64,000 nt of DNA. Origin: Phanerochaete sordida. Its lineage: Eukaryota > Basidiomycota > Agaricomycetes > Polyporales > Phanerochaetaceae. Of the stretch, positions 34,435 through 44,236 are shown piece after piece. Positions within the stretch are counted from its first letter, which is position 1. Each line of letters starts with the position of its first letter. Both the position numbers and the translations under genes were made by a program. The DNA lies in contig BPQB01000003.1 in the NCBI GenBank assembly GCA_019973155.2, forward strand, positions 62,001-126,000, in the 5' to 3' direction. Under the pieces are notes generated by a model. That model was given only the letters and a program-made list of their open reading frames with translations, was not told the DNA's origin and did no database searches.

Positions 34435-37168
34435 CTAGGTCGCACTGCCGAAGCGCGAGCCGACACCTGTACGAGCCCTCGGTCGGTTCACGACGCCTCC
34501 AACCTTGACCCCGACCTTCTTCAAGTCCTCATGTCGTACGCTTGGCGAGCGCGTCCCAGGGCTACCGCGGCCGCAGGTGTTGCAGTACTCCTGGGTGCTC
34601 TCTTTGGCCCGCAGCTCCTCGACCTCAGCCTTGAGGTCTCGAACCTGGCCCTCGAGTTCCCACAGCTGGTGCTGCCACGCTTTGCGCGCGGAGATGATCT
34701 GCCCCTGGAGCACGCGGATGACGGAGGACTGGTCTTCCTCGGCGACAGATCTGACGTCTGACGGGTATTCCTCGAGCTTGCATATCGGGGACGGGCTGCG
34801 GGGCGATATGACAGATGCGCCGGTCGTCGGGGTTCCAGTGTCTGTGTCCAACGAAGGCCTGGGGAACTCGTCGGGATCGGTGATCTGCCCACTGAACTCT
34901 CCGAAGTTCATAGACACGGGCCGAAGGTTTAGTGCGAGGAAGTCGGAGGAAGGCCTGTCGTCGGCAGGAGACAACAAGCTCCTGTCGTTCGTCGTCATCT
35001 GAGGTGTCGATAGAGGACCGTTTTGACCATCGGTTCCCGATACGAGCGTCGGAGCACGCGAGCGGGAAGTAGGCGGAGGTGAAGACGTCACGATATGCAG
35101 GCCGGGCGCATTGCGACGGGCACTGAGCTGGCGTTCGCGAATCGGAAGAGGGTTTGCGCTCGAAGGCGATAGGTCGTCTTCGGAGCAGTCGAGGGAAGAG
35201 CCAGAGCTTCCTTCAGGATCCACAAGCAGCGAGGGAGTAAGAGACGGAACGGGGACTCGATGGGAAGATTGTTTGCGTGAACGCGTGCCGATGGATGGTG
35301 TGGAAGGGATGACCGTCACGGTCGTCGTAGAGAGCATATCTGCCGAGATAGAAGGGACCGGAGGCGGAGAGGCAGGCATCTTCTCCTTGGAGTTGAAGAG
35401 TCTCATAAACCCACTCTTCTTCCTCGTCACAACCTTCGGAGGAGCCCCTGCAGCACCGGCCAAAGAGGACACGCTTGGAAGCGTGGGAGTGTGCTGCAGG
35501 TCAGAGGCTGACGTGATAGAGTTCTTGCCCTTCGGATTCCCGCTGCTGCTAGCAGACCGCATCCTCGTCCAGTTCATGGCGCTTTGCGAGAAGCCGGGAT
35601 CCGCAGTTCGCGCAGTCGGCGAGGCCGCAGCACCCGACGTGGCGGTGGCGGTGGCGCTGCGAGAACGTTCGCGCGCTTGAGCCTGGGCCTCTTCGAGTGA
35701 GATAAGTTTGATAGGTATAGGGTTAGGGCTCTGCGGCCATGACGGGTGTGGCATGGACGGCGAAGGAAAGTCTGGCTGGTTGTAGATGGCCACTTCTTGA
35801 GCGGAGCCGTCGGAGGTACGGCTCTGTACAGTGGGGTTTGGGATGATCTCGATAGGTCCCAAGGGCTTCCTAGCGAGAGGACGCGGGCTCAACGGAGACT
35901 CTTTGGTGCCATGCATAGAGGACACCGAGGTTCCCGGCGTGAACACAGAGGACCCCTGTGAACGCGACTGCGACATGGTACTCATCGTAGTGACCGTGCC
36001 AGATTCAGTGATTGTAGCCGAAGATTCGCTACGACCAACAGAGGGAGTGAGGGGTGATGCTGATGCCAGAGCGTGTAGCTCTTCCAGCTTGCGCGTCGGC
36101 GAAGGCTCGTTAGGATATGAGGTTACCAAATCGGGATTGGCATAGGGATGATATTCGTGATGGTGAGACGGCGTGCCAGGAGATGGGGGATCACTGAGAG
36201 ACGGTCGTGAGTCTGGGCGAGAAAACTCTGATGCGGTCGGTGACGAAAGATGGATGCTGCGACCTGGAGTCTGATTTTTCGCCGAGGCCTGATAGCGAGA
36301 GGCTGCTCGTGTGTCAAGAGGTTCGAGCCGGCTGGTGTTCGAAGGGGTGCGCGAACGGAAGCGGGGTAGGGACAACTTCTCTCTCAGGCTGCTTTGGGGC
36401 GAGGGAGACATAGCGAGAGAAGTGGACGACATGGACGCTTGCGCCAGAGCTCTGTGGAAACGACGGTCAAAAAAGCTCAGCAACTTGATATATAGAGACG
36501 TACAGCAAAGCTCCGCCAGCCGAAACATGAGACGACGTGGTGTCGAACGACTGCTTGCCTCGAGACTGGAGAGACTCGAGACTCGGCCTTGGCTCTGGTA
36601 CATGCCGAATGTCTCGTCCCCAAGGTTTCTTCGCGGCGTCGCGTCTGCCGAACTTGAAGGCCCCTTTGATGCCTGCGCTGTCCGGTTCAGCTTGTTCTTC
36701 GTCGTCGTCGTCGACTTCCCAGGGCGCACGCGAGTGTACCGTCATCTTCGGGCCGTACGCGCTGACCCTGTGTACCTCCGTGTTATCACCATCAGCCTCC
36801 TCCGTCACCGATTCGTCCTCGCTGAACTCCTCCGGCGGAGAGGCCGACTGGCCAGACATGTACGAGTTGCGCGGGTCGTCGTCGAGGTCGAGACTGCTTG
36901 CTTCAGGAATTTCCAGTCGCTCACGGTCTGACATGGGCGACAGCGGCTCAGACATCTGCACGGGGACCGTAGTACGATAGTGAGCGCCGTGGTCAGATCG
37001 GTCGGCAGGGCGTGGAGAGAAATATGCATGACTGTAGATTGAAGGAGAGTCGGAAAACTCTGAGAGGGAGGGAAACCGGCCATGGAGGTCGGCGCGAGCG
37101 GTGCGTTGGTCGAGTAGACGTCTCAAGTGGTTTCCGTCGTGGAAGTCCGAATCATAACCTGAAGCCAT
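34435..37168 (-). CDS. Long Ser/Pro-rich protein with C-terminal coiled coil, unknown function
   Basis: I do not recognise this protein. Two exons (37168-36504 and 36451-34435, donor GTACGT, acceptor CAG) give 893 aa in a continuous frame. The N-terminus (MASGYDSDFHDGNHLRRLLD) and an acidic patch (EFSEDESVTEEADGDNTE) are followed by about 500 residues of Ser/Pro/Thr-rich, probably disordered sequence with many SP/TP sites. A Lys-rich island reads RKKSGFMRLFNSKEK. Near the C-terminus is a likely coiled coil (SSVIRVLQGQIISARKAWQ, ELEGQVRDLKAEVEELRAKE), then a short YCNTCGRG motif and a basic tail. Such layout fits a cytoskeletal or polarity scaffold under kinase control, but that is only a guess. 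An upstream in-frame ATG (37480) would add 104 residues of low-complexity leader, so I prefer 37168. Confidence 0.75.
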
Positions 37169-38252
37169 GCTGTCCGCTGCACCAGCAGTCCTAGCGACGC
37201 CGGCGTCGGCGGGAGAAAGAGAGTGGGGGAGAAGGAGGGAAGACGAGAGACGAGAGTTAGGACGGAGCGATAGGCTCTGAGCCGTGCAACATAACTCGCG
37301 GGCAAACACGCGCAAATAAGTACCCGACTCGCCCTCCGCCGTTGGGCTAGCTTGCTGCTGAGAACCGACGGGTTCTAGAGCCGCAGCCTGAGCACGTTCA
37401 TCGCGTCCACCACCTTTCTCGCGGCCCATGTCTTTTTCCGCCTGAGCGCGGAGCAGTCGCCCGCCTGAAACTCCGCCCACGAAACGGGGTGTGGACGGCC
37501 CACGATCTGTGCCTGTCCGTCCACCGCACTGTACTACTGCACACTAGCGTCGCCTTCGTCTTCGCTGTTCTATTGTCTGCTCTCGGAGCCTGTAGCGTGA
37601 GCTGCACGCTCTCGCACTATGGCACGTCCTGAGAGTCTAAGCACGGCCAGGGATGATCCACCCTGCACGTCTGTCCGAGGCTCCTATCAATTGGGCGGCT
37701 GCGCCGGCCGTCTATACTTGGCAAGCAGTCGCCCTCCGCGCCCGAGAGATCGGCAGATTGACGTTTGCTCCTGCGCTCTTGCCTCCGCTCGATTCCAAAT
37801 TCCGCGCACAGTGCCATGTGTGTGTCCAGGATTATTATTGCAGAGAATTTCAGCTTTTTTTTTTGCATTTGTAGATACGACCACGCGAGCCTCTGCGCCA
37901 TGCCAGACACTGGCGCGTGAGACAGATGAAGTGGTCTACACCCGGTTTGCTGTTTTCTTGCGCACCTTTGGCTAGCAATATCCCGGTCGACTATGGCTTT
38001 GTATGCGGTACTGTATTAGCTCAAAGCCCAGGATATCGTGGCGCTGGCCGCCGGGAACTATGTGCTGCCCGGCCCGGACGCAGTAAGCGCCAAAGAACCA
38101 GGGTCTTGATCCGGCGGCTTGGCGGAGTGCCTCGACCGAAAGCTTGTCTCCGTGTTTTCCTGGTCCACTCTACTGCTCGAGTCTCCACCTCTATCTCTGT
38201 TTCCAATCCTTAACTCTATTGTCGGCGAATCGGAGCCCCGCAACGTTTGCCA
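37169..38252. other. Divergent intergenic region between the 893-aa gene and CGR1
   Basis: These 1.08 kb lie between two start codons facing away from each other. A plus-strand open frame at 37619-37975 (118 aa, Met-Ala-Arg-Pro-Glu-Ser start) has no recognisable feature and crosses a run of nine or more T (near 37855-37864), so I do not call it. The region probably holds both promoters and long leaders. Confidence 0.5.
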
Positions 38253-38817
38253 ATGTCCGAAACATTCCACGCGGAGGCCTCCACGTCAGGCGAGCAGGCC
38301 AGCATTCCGATCGCACCCTCGTCTGCAGGACGTGTCTCCGGCAAACCCTGGAAGCTGCAGAAGGCCGCGACAGTGTGAGTCTGTGCATCGAAATCTTTAT
38401 ACACCACTATGTGCTAACCCCGCGTGCTCTCAGACTGTCTCATCTGCCAGAGGGCGTAAAGACGAAGTGGGAGGAGAGAATGCAAAAGACGCAAAAGGAG
38501 AAGGCTATCAAAAAGCTCCAGACCGAGCTGAAGGAGGAGAAGGAGGCAGAGAAGCAAAGGTTTGTCCTTCGTTTTTTCTCTCATGTCTCAAAGATTGAAC
38601 GTTGGAACGATCACTGTAACACAATAGGCGTCGTGAGATCACGCTTGAGCGCAAGAAGGCCGCAGAGGAGCGCAGACGGCTGGAAGAAGAGAAGGCCAAG
38701 GCACGCCCTCCCCTCATCTGCACGAGTATTGCTTGCTAAAATTGCCCCTAGATGGGTGCTCGCAAGGCCGCACGCCTCCGTCGGAAGGCTGGGCGAACGA
38801 AGAAGATCAACCACTAG
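38253..38817 (+). CDS. CGR1: rRNA-processing protein Cgr1
   Basis: Cgr1 is a small, lysine-rich nucleolar protein for 60S assembly, conserved in fungi. Four exons (38253-38374, 38434-38559, 38628-38700, 38752-38817) total 387 nt and 128 aa. The conserved parts are SGKPWKLQKAA, SHLPEGVKTKWEERMQKTQK, a Lys/Glu coiled coil (KAIKKLQTELKEEKEAEKQ), RREITLERKKAAEERRRLEE and the C-terminal ARKAARLRRKAGRTKKINH. The third intron (38701-38751) begins GCACGC and ends CCTAG. There is no GT in the 40 nt before it, and reading through meets a stop, so a GC-AG intron is required to reach the conserved C-terminus. Confidence 0.93.
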
Positions 38818-39118
38818 ACGTTTCTATTCGGCCTCTCAGCTCTCGCTTTGTTTCTGGGATTCTGGGTCATGATCACTATTATTCTGTCTCTCACACGCAT
38901 TGCCTTTGTATCAACACATGTATCTTATCACCTCATATCAGAACAGTGCAAACACGCCTACACTGCATGGACCACTTGTGGGCGGTTGTCCCGCTAGCAA
39001 AATTTTGTGTGCTGCCCATATATGGTAAAGGCCTTAGAATTCAACACGGCCAAACAAAGCGCTACCACTTGGCACTCTGTGATGTCACCGTACGCCTTTG
39101 TGGCGCGGGCCTCCAACG

Positions 39119-39148
39119 TGACGTCACACGCGCTCTGAGCGTATATAA
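39119..39148 (+). promoter_or_regulatory. CRE palindrome and TATA box
   Basis: TGACGTCA (39119-39126), a perfect cyclic-AMP response element bound by ATF/CREB bZIP factors such as Atf1, lies 16 nt before TATATAA (39142-39148). The TATA box is 60 nt upstream of the ATG at 39208. A second, imperfect copy (TGATGTCA) lies about 40 nt further upstream. A clear TATA box and CRE together are usual for stress-inducible genes; inducibility here is inferred. Confidence 0.6.
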
Positions 39149-39207
39149 TTCGGGTCGAAGACGCCTCAAACGTCCCCAACTCAATTTGCACACGACCATC
39201 CAACACC

Positions 39208-39662
39208 ATGAACAGCAGCACCGGAAACGCTCAGACCTACGAGGCTGGGGACCAGCGGTATGTGATCCACGGACCTGCAGCATACCACGGCGAGCTCATC
39301 CTCCCACTAGCAACGCACACGATGCACCCAGCAAGCACATGACGTCGGTACCACGAGGAGCACATAACCTCAACGATCCCAAGTACGTCCGGCAGGCATC
39401 GTCGCGACAGTGCCATGGTCTGACATGCTTCAGAGATGAGCGCAGCCTGAGAAACCGACTGCAGGCGGAACATGAGCTGAACCAGCAGGACAAGGTCGAG
39501 ATGAACAACGAGGTTCCCCCTCAAACTGGCGACCCGTACAATGGCGACCCTACCGCGCACGCCAAGCAGCACGGCAATAAGCCGTCACGAGGCGCAGAGA
39601 TCGACAAGCAACTGCAAGAGGACGATGAACTGCGGCTGCAGGAGAAGGGCATCAAGCACTAG
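39208..39662 (+). CDS. Small hydrophilic protein, possibly stress-induced
   Basis: I do not recognise a named family. Three exons (39208-39257, 39311-39382, 39434-39662; introns GTATGT..TAG and GTACGT..CAG) give 116 aa in frame. The protein is highly charged, rich in Asn, Gln, Glu, Asp and His, with no hydrophobic segment, signal peptide or cysteine. Typical stretches are MNSSTGNAQTYEAGDQR, NRLQAEHELNQQDKVEMN, TGDPYNGDPTAHAKQHG and DKQLQEDDELRLQEKGIKH. Such composition resembles small, disordered stress or desiccation proteins. The promoter with CRE and TATA elements points the same way. Both are inference. Confidence 0.72.
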
Positions 39663-39786
39663 AGCGGGCACACACAATAATGAGCAATCACACTGTATAA
39701 CACCGATAGCACGCATACAATCCATGCAACATGAATAGCTGAAAATAGCTGAAAGACTCGAAACAAGAGAGGATGGATGCTCATAT

Positions 39787-42700
39787 CTAATTCCGCTTTC
39801 GCTTCTTCTGAGCCTTGTCCTTCCGTTTTTGTGCGCGAACCTATTCGACAGTGGTCAATTGATTTGAGATATGAGCAGTGATTATGTGCACGAACCTCCT
39901 TCTTCATGCGCGAGTCGACCATCACGTAGCGACCTTTGACACCCTTCGGCCTGCCCTTCAGGCCTTTGTGCGCACCCTTCGCGACGACGACCTTGATCTC
40001 CTTCTTCTCCTTCTTTGTCGACGTGCCCTTCGCCATGAGCTTCTCGACCTGCTTTGCCTTCTCGCGCTCGGTCATGTCCGACATCTCGGTGACGCCCTCG
40101 GCCTTCTTGAGGGCCTTCTCGAAGCGCTGCGCCGCCTTCATCTTCTTCCGCGCTTTCGCCTCGGCGACCTTCTTGATAGGGCGGGCGTCGAGCGCGCGCA
40201 TCTTCGCGCGCAGCGCGGCGACGGCCTCCTTCGTGACGGGAATGTTCGCTTTGTAGTGCCTCTGCTCGTCGTCGAGGAACCATGACGGCAGGCCGTCCTT
40301 CGCGTTGAGTGAGTAGCGGTTGAATCCCTCGTTGACAAGCTCTGTCCGCGTTTTCCGCTGGTTAACGAGCTCTTGCGCGAGGGTGACAGCTTCGGCCGTG
40401 GTCAACCCGTGTTCTGCAGATCATGGTCAGGCGCATGTACACGAACAGAGTCTGAGACGTACTTCTTATGACTTCCTGCTTGATCTCATCCTCGTTCTCG
40501 CCTTCGACGTCCCACATATCGACATCGACTTCTTCGTCTTGAGGAACGATCTCGAAATCGTCTTCGTTCTCCGAAGCCTATTATGAGAGTTAGCATTGCC
40601 GCCGATACAGACTGGAAGAGTACGCACACTAGGACCATCTTCTTGCACGTCCACACCGCTGTCTTCGTCGTTGTCCATGTCGACGTCGCTGCCCTCTGCC
40701 TCCTCTTCCTCCTCGTCCTCGACGTCGGACAAGCCAGTGTCCTTGAACAAGCCTTGGCTGAACCAGACCTGGGCATTGCGGCTCAGGGGTTCCTTGCCCT
40801 TTGCCGATGACGGGGCGACGTCGACGCGTGCTTTCTTACGCTGGCCCGCACCGACCGCGTCTGTCCGCACTCGCTTGGCGGGACGCGAAGTAGTCTCGAA
40901 GCCCGAGTCCTCTTCCGCATCGCTGTCCATGTCCGAGTCCTCGTCCGAGCTCTCTCCCGCCCTCTCCTTCGCGCGCTGCATGACGTGGTAGCCGCCCTCT
41001 TCCTCCTCTTCGTCGCTGTCCTCGTCATCGCTGTCCTTCTTCTGAATACCCGCCCACTCCTCCCGATCCTTGCTGTTCTTCCGCGCCTCCTTCACCTTGT
41101 ACTTCGCGTCGCGCTCCTTCATGCGTTCCTGGTACGCGTCGTATAGGCCATCGAGCTCCGCCTCGAGCCCGTGCACCTTCCGTTCCCGCTCGTCCTCCGT
41201 GTCGAGGACCTCATCGTCGCTGTCCTCGCCACCGGCCTCGTCGTCAGAGCTCTCCGCGTCGTCCTCATCAGCAAGGGCAGACAGGCCGCCCTTCTTCTTG
41301 AGACCCTTGGCGGTGTGCTCGAGATCGAAGATGTCCTCTTGGCCGTGAAGGGACTGGTCGTGCTGCTCCATACCGATATCCATGGGTGCGGTCATCTGAA
41401 GCTGCATGCGCTGGATGGTGCGGGTTTTTAGCTCGTTCGCCCGACGGCGTTCGCGCTTGGCGCGTGCAGCCGCTTCTGCGTTCAGACGTTCGAGCTGCAT
41501 GCCAATGAGCAAGATCCAAGCACAGTAGCTGTGGACGCACCTCGTCCGAAATCTGCGTCTCCTCATCGACTTCCTCGGTAATTTCGACGGTTTCGGTGAG
41601 CTCCTCCGTGGCCTTCGTCTTGACTTCAAGACCAATCTACATGCCGTGTCAGCGAGGGACACCCTGATGCCTATCTTGAGACGCACCTCCTCGCGAAGTG
41701 TCGTGCGCCACTTCATCAAAGCCTTGAAGTCACCCTTGCCCAGCACTTTCAAATCCCGGCAATTCTCCTTCACGTCCTCGGTCGTGATATCCATCGCCAG
41801 CCACTCCTTCTCCTCCTCAGTCTCGAACGCAATCTGGTTGACAGTTCCAAGAAAAGAGACGGCGTCTTGGCAGCGAATGAAGTCGGCGGCATTAGCCTTC
41901 TTGAAGAGGGTGTAGTCACCCTCGTCGTAGCCGTCGCGCTTGCGACGCTTCTTTTCCGGCTGGAAAACGTTAGCCTGGGCGTTGGCTGCGACCTTGTCGC
42001 CCTCCAGGGAGGTCGAAGCTGAGAGATCCTTGAAGACGTGCTTGGGATCGAAGAATTTTGGGTCGATGTGCTTAGGAGCCAAGAAGTCGCGGCACACGAC
42101 GAAGATCTCAGCAGAAACATTCCTACATAACTGTTAGCATCGTTGCACAACACGATGAACTCCAGCGAGAACAAATAGAGGACTGCGATGCTCACCTAGA
42201 TGACGGGGGCTTGGTTGCCTCGACCTTGCCGAATAGCTGGTTGAAGACCCAGATGAGGTTGTTGTAGTCTGCGCTACGGAAGACCTTGGTCACGAATGTC
42301 CCTCCCTTCATGAGGAACTCGACAGCAAGTTTCATGGACATGAGCACGAGTTCTGATTGACTGTACGCGTCCTGCACCCATGCAGTACCGACGTTAGGAG
42401 CACCGTCGTGCAATACGACGTCCGCCTTCCAGTCTTTGAGTTCGCCGCGGATGAGGTTTCGACATAATGGGGTCGTGATGTCGCAGGCGAATGTAGCGAC
42501 ACGGGGAATGGGTTTGATTGGGACCAAATCAACACCTGGAGGGCACGTCAGGAAGCCATTCTCGCTAGAAGAAGCCAAGGTACGCACCGACGATCACGCT
42601 GTTCACCGGCATGTACTTGCTTGCTACCTGCAGCCAGCCACCAGGAGCAGCGCAAAGATCGATACAACATCTCGCATTCTCCAGGAAGTTGTATTTCTTG

Positions 42701-42862
42701 TTGAGCTGGATGAGCTTGAAAGCTGAACGAGCACGGTAGCCTTGCTCCCTGTGTGCGCGCGTGAGCTCAGCGGAGAGGAGAGAGCGGGAGGACCACGCAC
42801 TTTGCAAGCTTGTAATACTTGTCGAGACGACCCTTTCCTGTCTTTTTCTGGGCCTTACCCAT
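39787..42862 (-). CDS. SPB1: 27S pre-rRNA 2'-O-methyltransferase Spb1
   Basis: Spb1 methylates the ribose of 25S rRNA positions in the peptidyl-transferase A-loop and is essential for 60S assembly. The N-terminus ([20 protein letters not shown]) is followed by the FtsJ/RrmJ fold: [33 protein letters not shown] (SAM loop), [13 protein letters not shown] and [15 protein letters not shown], giving the K-D-K residues of the catalytic tetrad. Next come the DUF3381-type region ([20 protein letters not shown]), acidic tracts, and the Spb1 C-terminal domain ([40 protein letters not shown]), ending in KKRKRN. Several introns occur. The gene is transcribed toward the 116-aa gene, 124 bp apart, and divergent from the DUF423 gene. 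Confidence 0.95.
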
Positions 42863-43107
42863 GGCGAAGGAGCGACTGGGGGTGAGATGTCTGTGGTATA
42901 CTGGCAAGGCTCGCAGGGTATAGGCGCCCAGAAGAATTTGTGGATCGGGCACGGATCAAGCGCACGGTTCACAAGCTTGCACCGGGCCCAGCCAGACACA
43001 CCACTCCGTGTCTCAATATATTTAGGCGGCATGCCGTCCGTGCTGCGTGGACCGCTCTCACCCGTGCCCGCCTCCGAGCTTCAAATACGACCTGCCCAAC
43101 GCTGCCC
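42863..43107. promoter_or_regulatory. Divergent promoter of SPB1 and the DUF423 gene
   Basis: The start codons of SPB1 and the DUF423 gene are 245 bp apart and face away from each other, so this segment must serve both. No TATA box or other motif was clear. Confidence 0.55.
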
Positions 43108-43846
43108 ATGTCTGGCGTAACCGAGTCCACTCCTCTTCTCGTCAGGTCTTTTGCACGTCCCAAGATGCTGTGGCGCGCAGGAGCTGTCCTCGGTGAGTGT
43201 CCTGCACGTCCCACCAGCCTGTTGTCTACCGTAACATGCTTCCGCTGACCCGTCCTGCGCTGTGTACCCTCCTGAACGCCGTTCGACCGCGATAGCTACG
43301 CTCGGCATGGTCGCTGGTGCCTTCGGCTCCCATGGTCTGCGCAAGAGGGCGGGGGTCACCCCGGATAGCATTCACGCATGGGAAACGGCCTCCCACTACA
43401 CTGTGAGTCTCATATCCCCGCGACAGTCTGCCATCCGTCCCCCGTCCGGCCCGTCCGCGCTGTTACAGTCGGAATCGACAAACAAGGTGTCCGGCTGACT
43501 TCTATGGTGACCTGATAGATCTTCAACGGCTTGGGCCTGATGCTCGTGTCGCTGCACCCTCGCTTTGCCACTCACCGGTTCGCTGGCCCTGCCATGGCCG
43601 TCGGTAGCATCATATTTTCTGGAAGCATCTTCGCTCTTGTCCTTGCTCGCGATCGGTACGTGGGCGTATCTCTTGTGTAGCCCGAGTAAGCTGCTGACAA
43701 GATCTGCAGCTTCAAGTGGCTCGGGCCCATTACTCCTATTGGCGGCAGTATCATGATGGCCGGGTAAGTCGCCTTTGTTATTGACTGCTGCCGGCGGCCC
43801 ACTGAGTGCGTCTCACTCTCGCAGTTTCCTCTCCCTGGCATTCTAA
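43108..43846 (+). CDS. DUF423/TMEM256-like small membrane protein
   Basis: This is a small protein of the DUF423 family (bacterial YgdD, animal TMEM256), with four predicted membrane helices and no settled function. Five exons (43108-43192, 43296-43402, 43519-43655, 43710-43763, 43825-43846) give 134 aa. The family signature is LATLGMVAGAFGSHGLRKRA followed by WETASHYTIFNGLGLMLVSL. Two further helices are AVGSIIFSGSIFALVLA and LGPITPIGGSIMMAGFLSLA. The last exon has 22 nt. The start MSGVTESTPLLVR contains a possible acidic-dileucine-like signal (ESTPLL), which in other proteins directs sorting to vacuole/lysosome. That is speculative. Confidence 0.92.
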
Positions 43847-43940
43847 GAAATGTGTCCATATTGCGCATGTAAAACGAAAGGAATTAGATACCTCTACTCA
43901 CTGGAAAGCTGAGCCGCGGGAATGAATCATGTCATTGAGC

Positions 43941-43952
43941 GGTCACGTGACC
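43941..43952. promoter_or_regulatory. Perfect 12-bp CACGTG palindrome
   Basis: GGTCACGTGACC is a perfect palindrome around an E-box, matching the core of Cbf1/Pho4 and TFEB-type bHLH sites. It directly abuts a CCAAT box (43952-43956). It lies about 95 bp past the DUF423 stop and 285 bp before the zinc-finger gene, so it most likely belongs to the latter's promoter. Confidence 0.45.
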
Positions 43953-44236
43953 CAATGTTGGACTTGGGGTTGGACTGAACCGTGACGCTCTCGCTTCGCC
44001 TCGTGTTTCGTGGTGGAGGACCGCGTCGGTGTACTGCAACTCGGATATCTCTCTTCTCCTCCTTCTCTCCTGTCTTGTCGCTTCTCTGTACTATACTTGG
44101 TTCCTGTATTCGGCTGCTCCTCGCCGCCGGGTCCGACCTTTCTCGACGAAACCTCGTCCCATCACCGCAATCACCACGCCGTCGCCTCCTTCCCTGAGCC
44201 CTTGTTGTCTTCCTTCGCCTTCCGCCTCTCACCGTC

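Noticed and set aside
37619..37975. A 118-aa frame in the CGR1 upstream region.
   Set aside because: It crosses a poly-T run, has no conserved feature and no promoter or splice signals of its own.
39882..40283. 133- to 135-aa open frames on both strands inside the SPB1 C-terminal region.
   Set aside because: They are shadows of the Lys/Glu-rich SPB1 coding sequence, whose reading is strongly supported by family motifs. GC-rich codons keep the other frames open.
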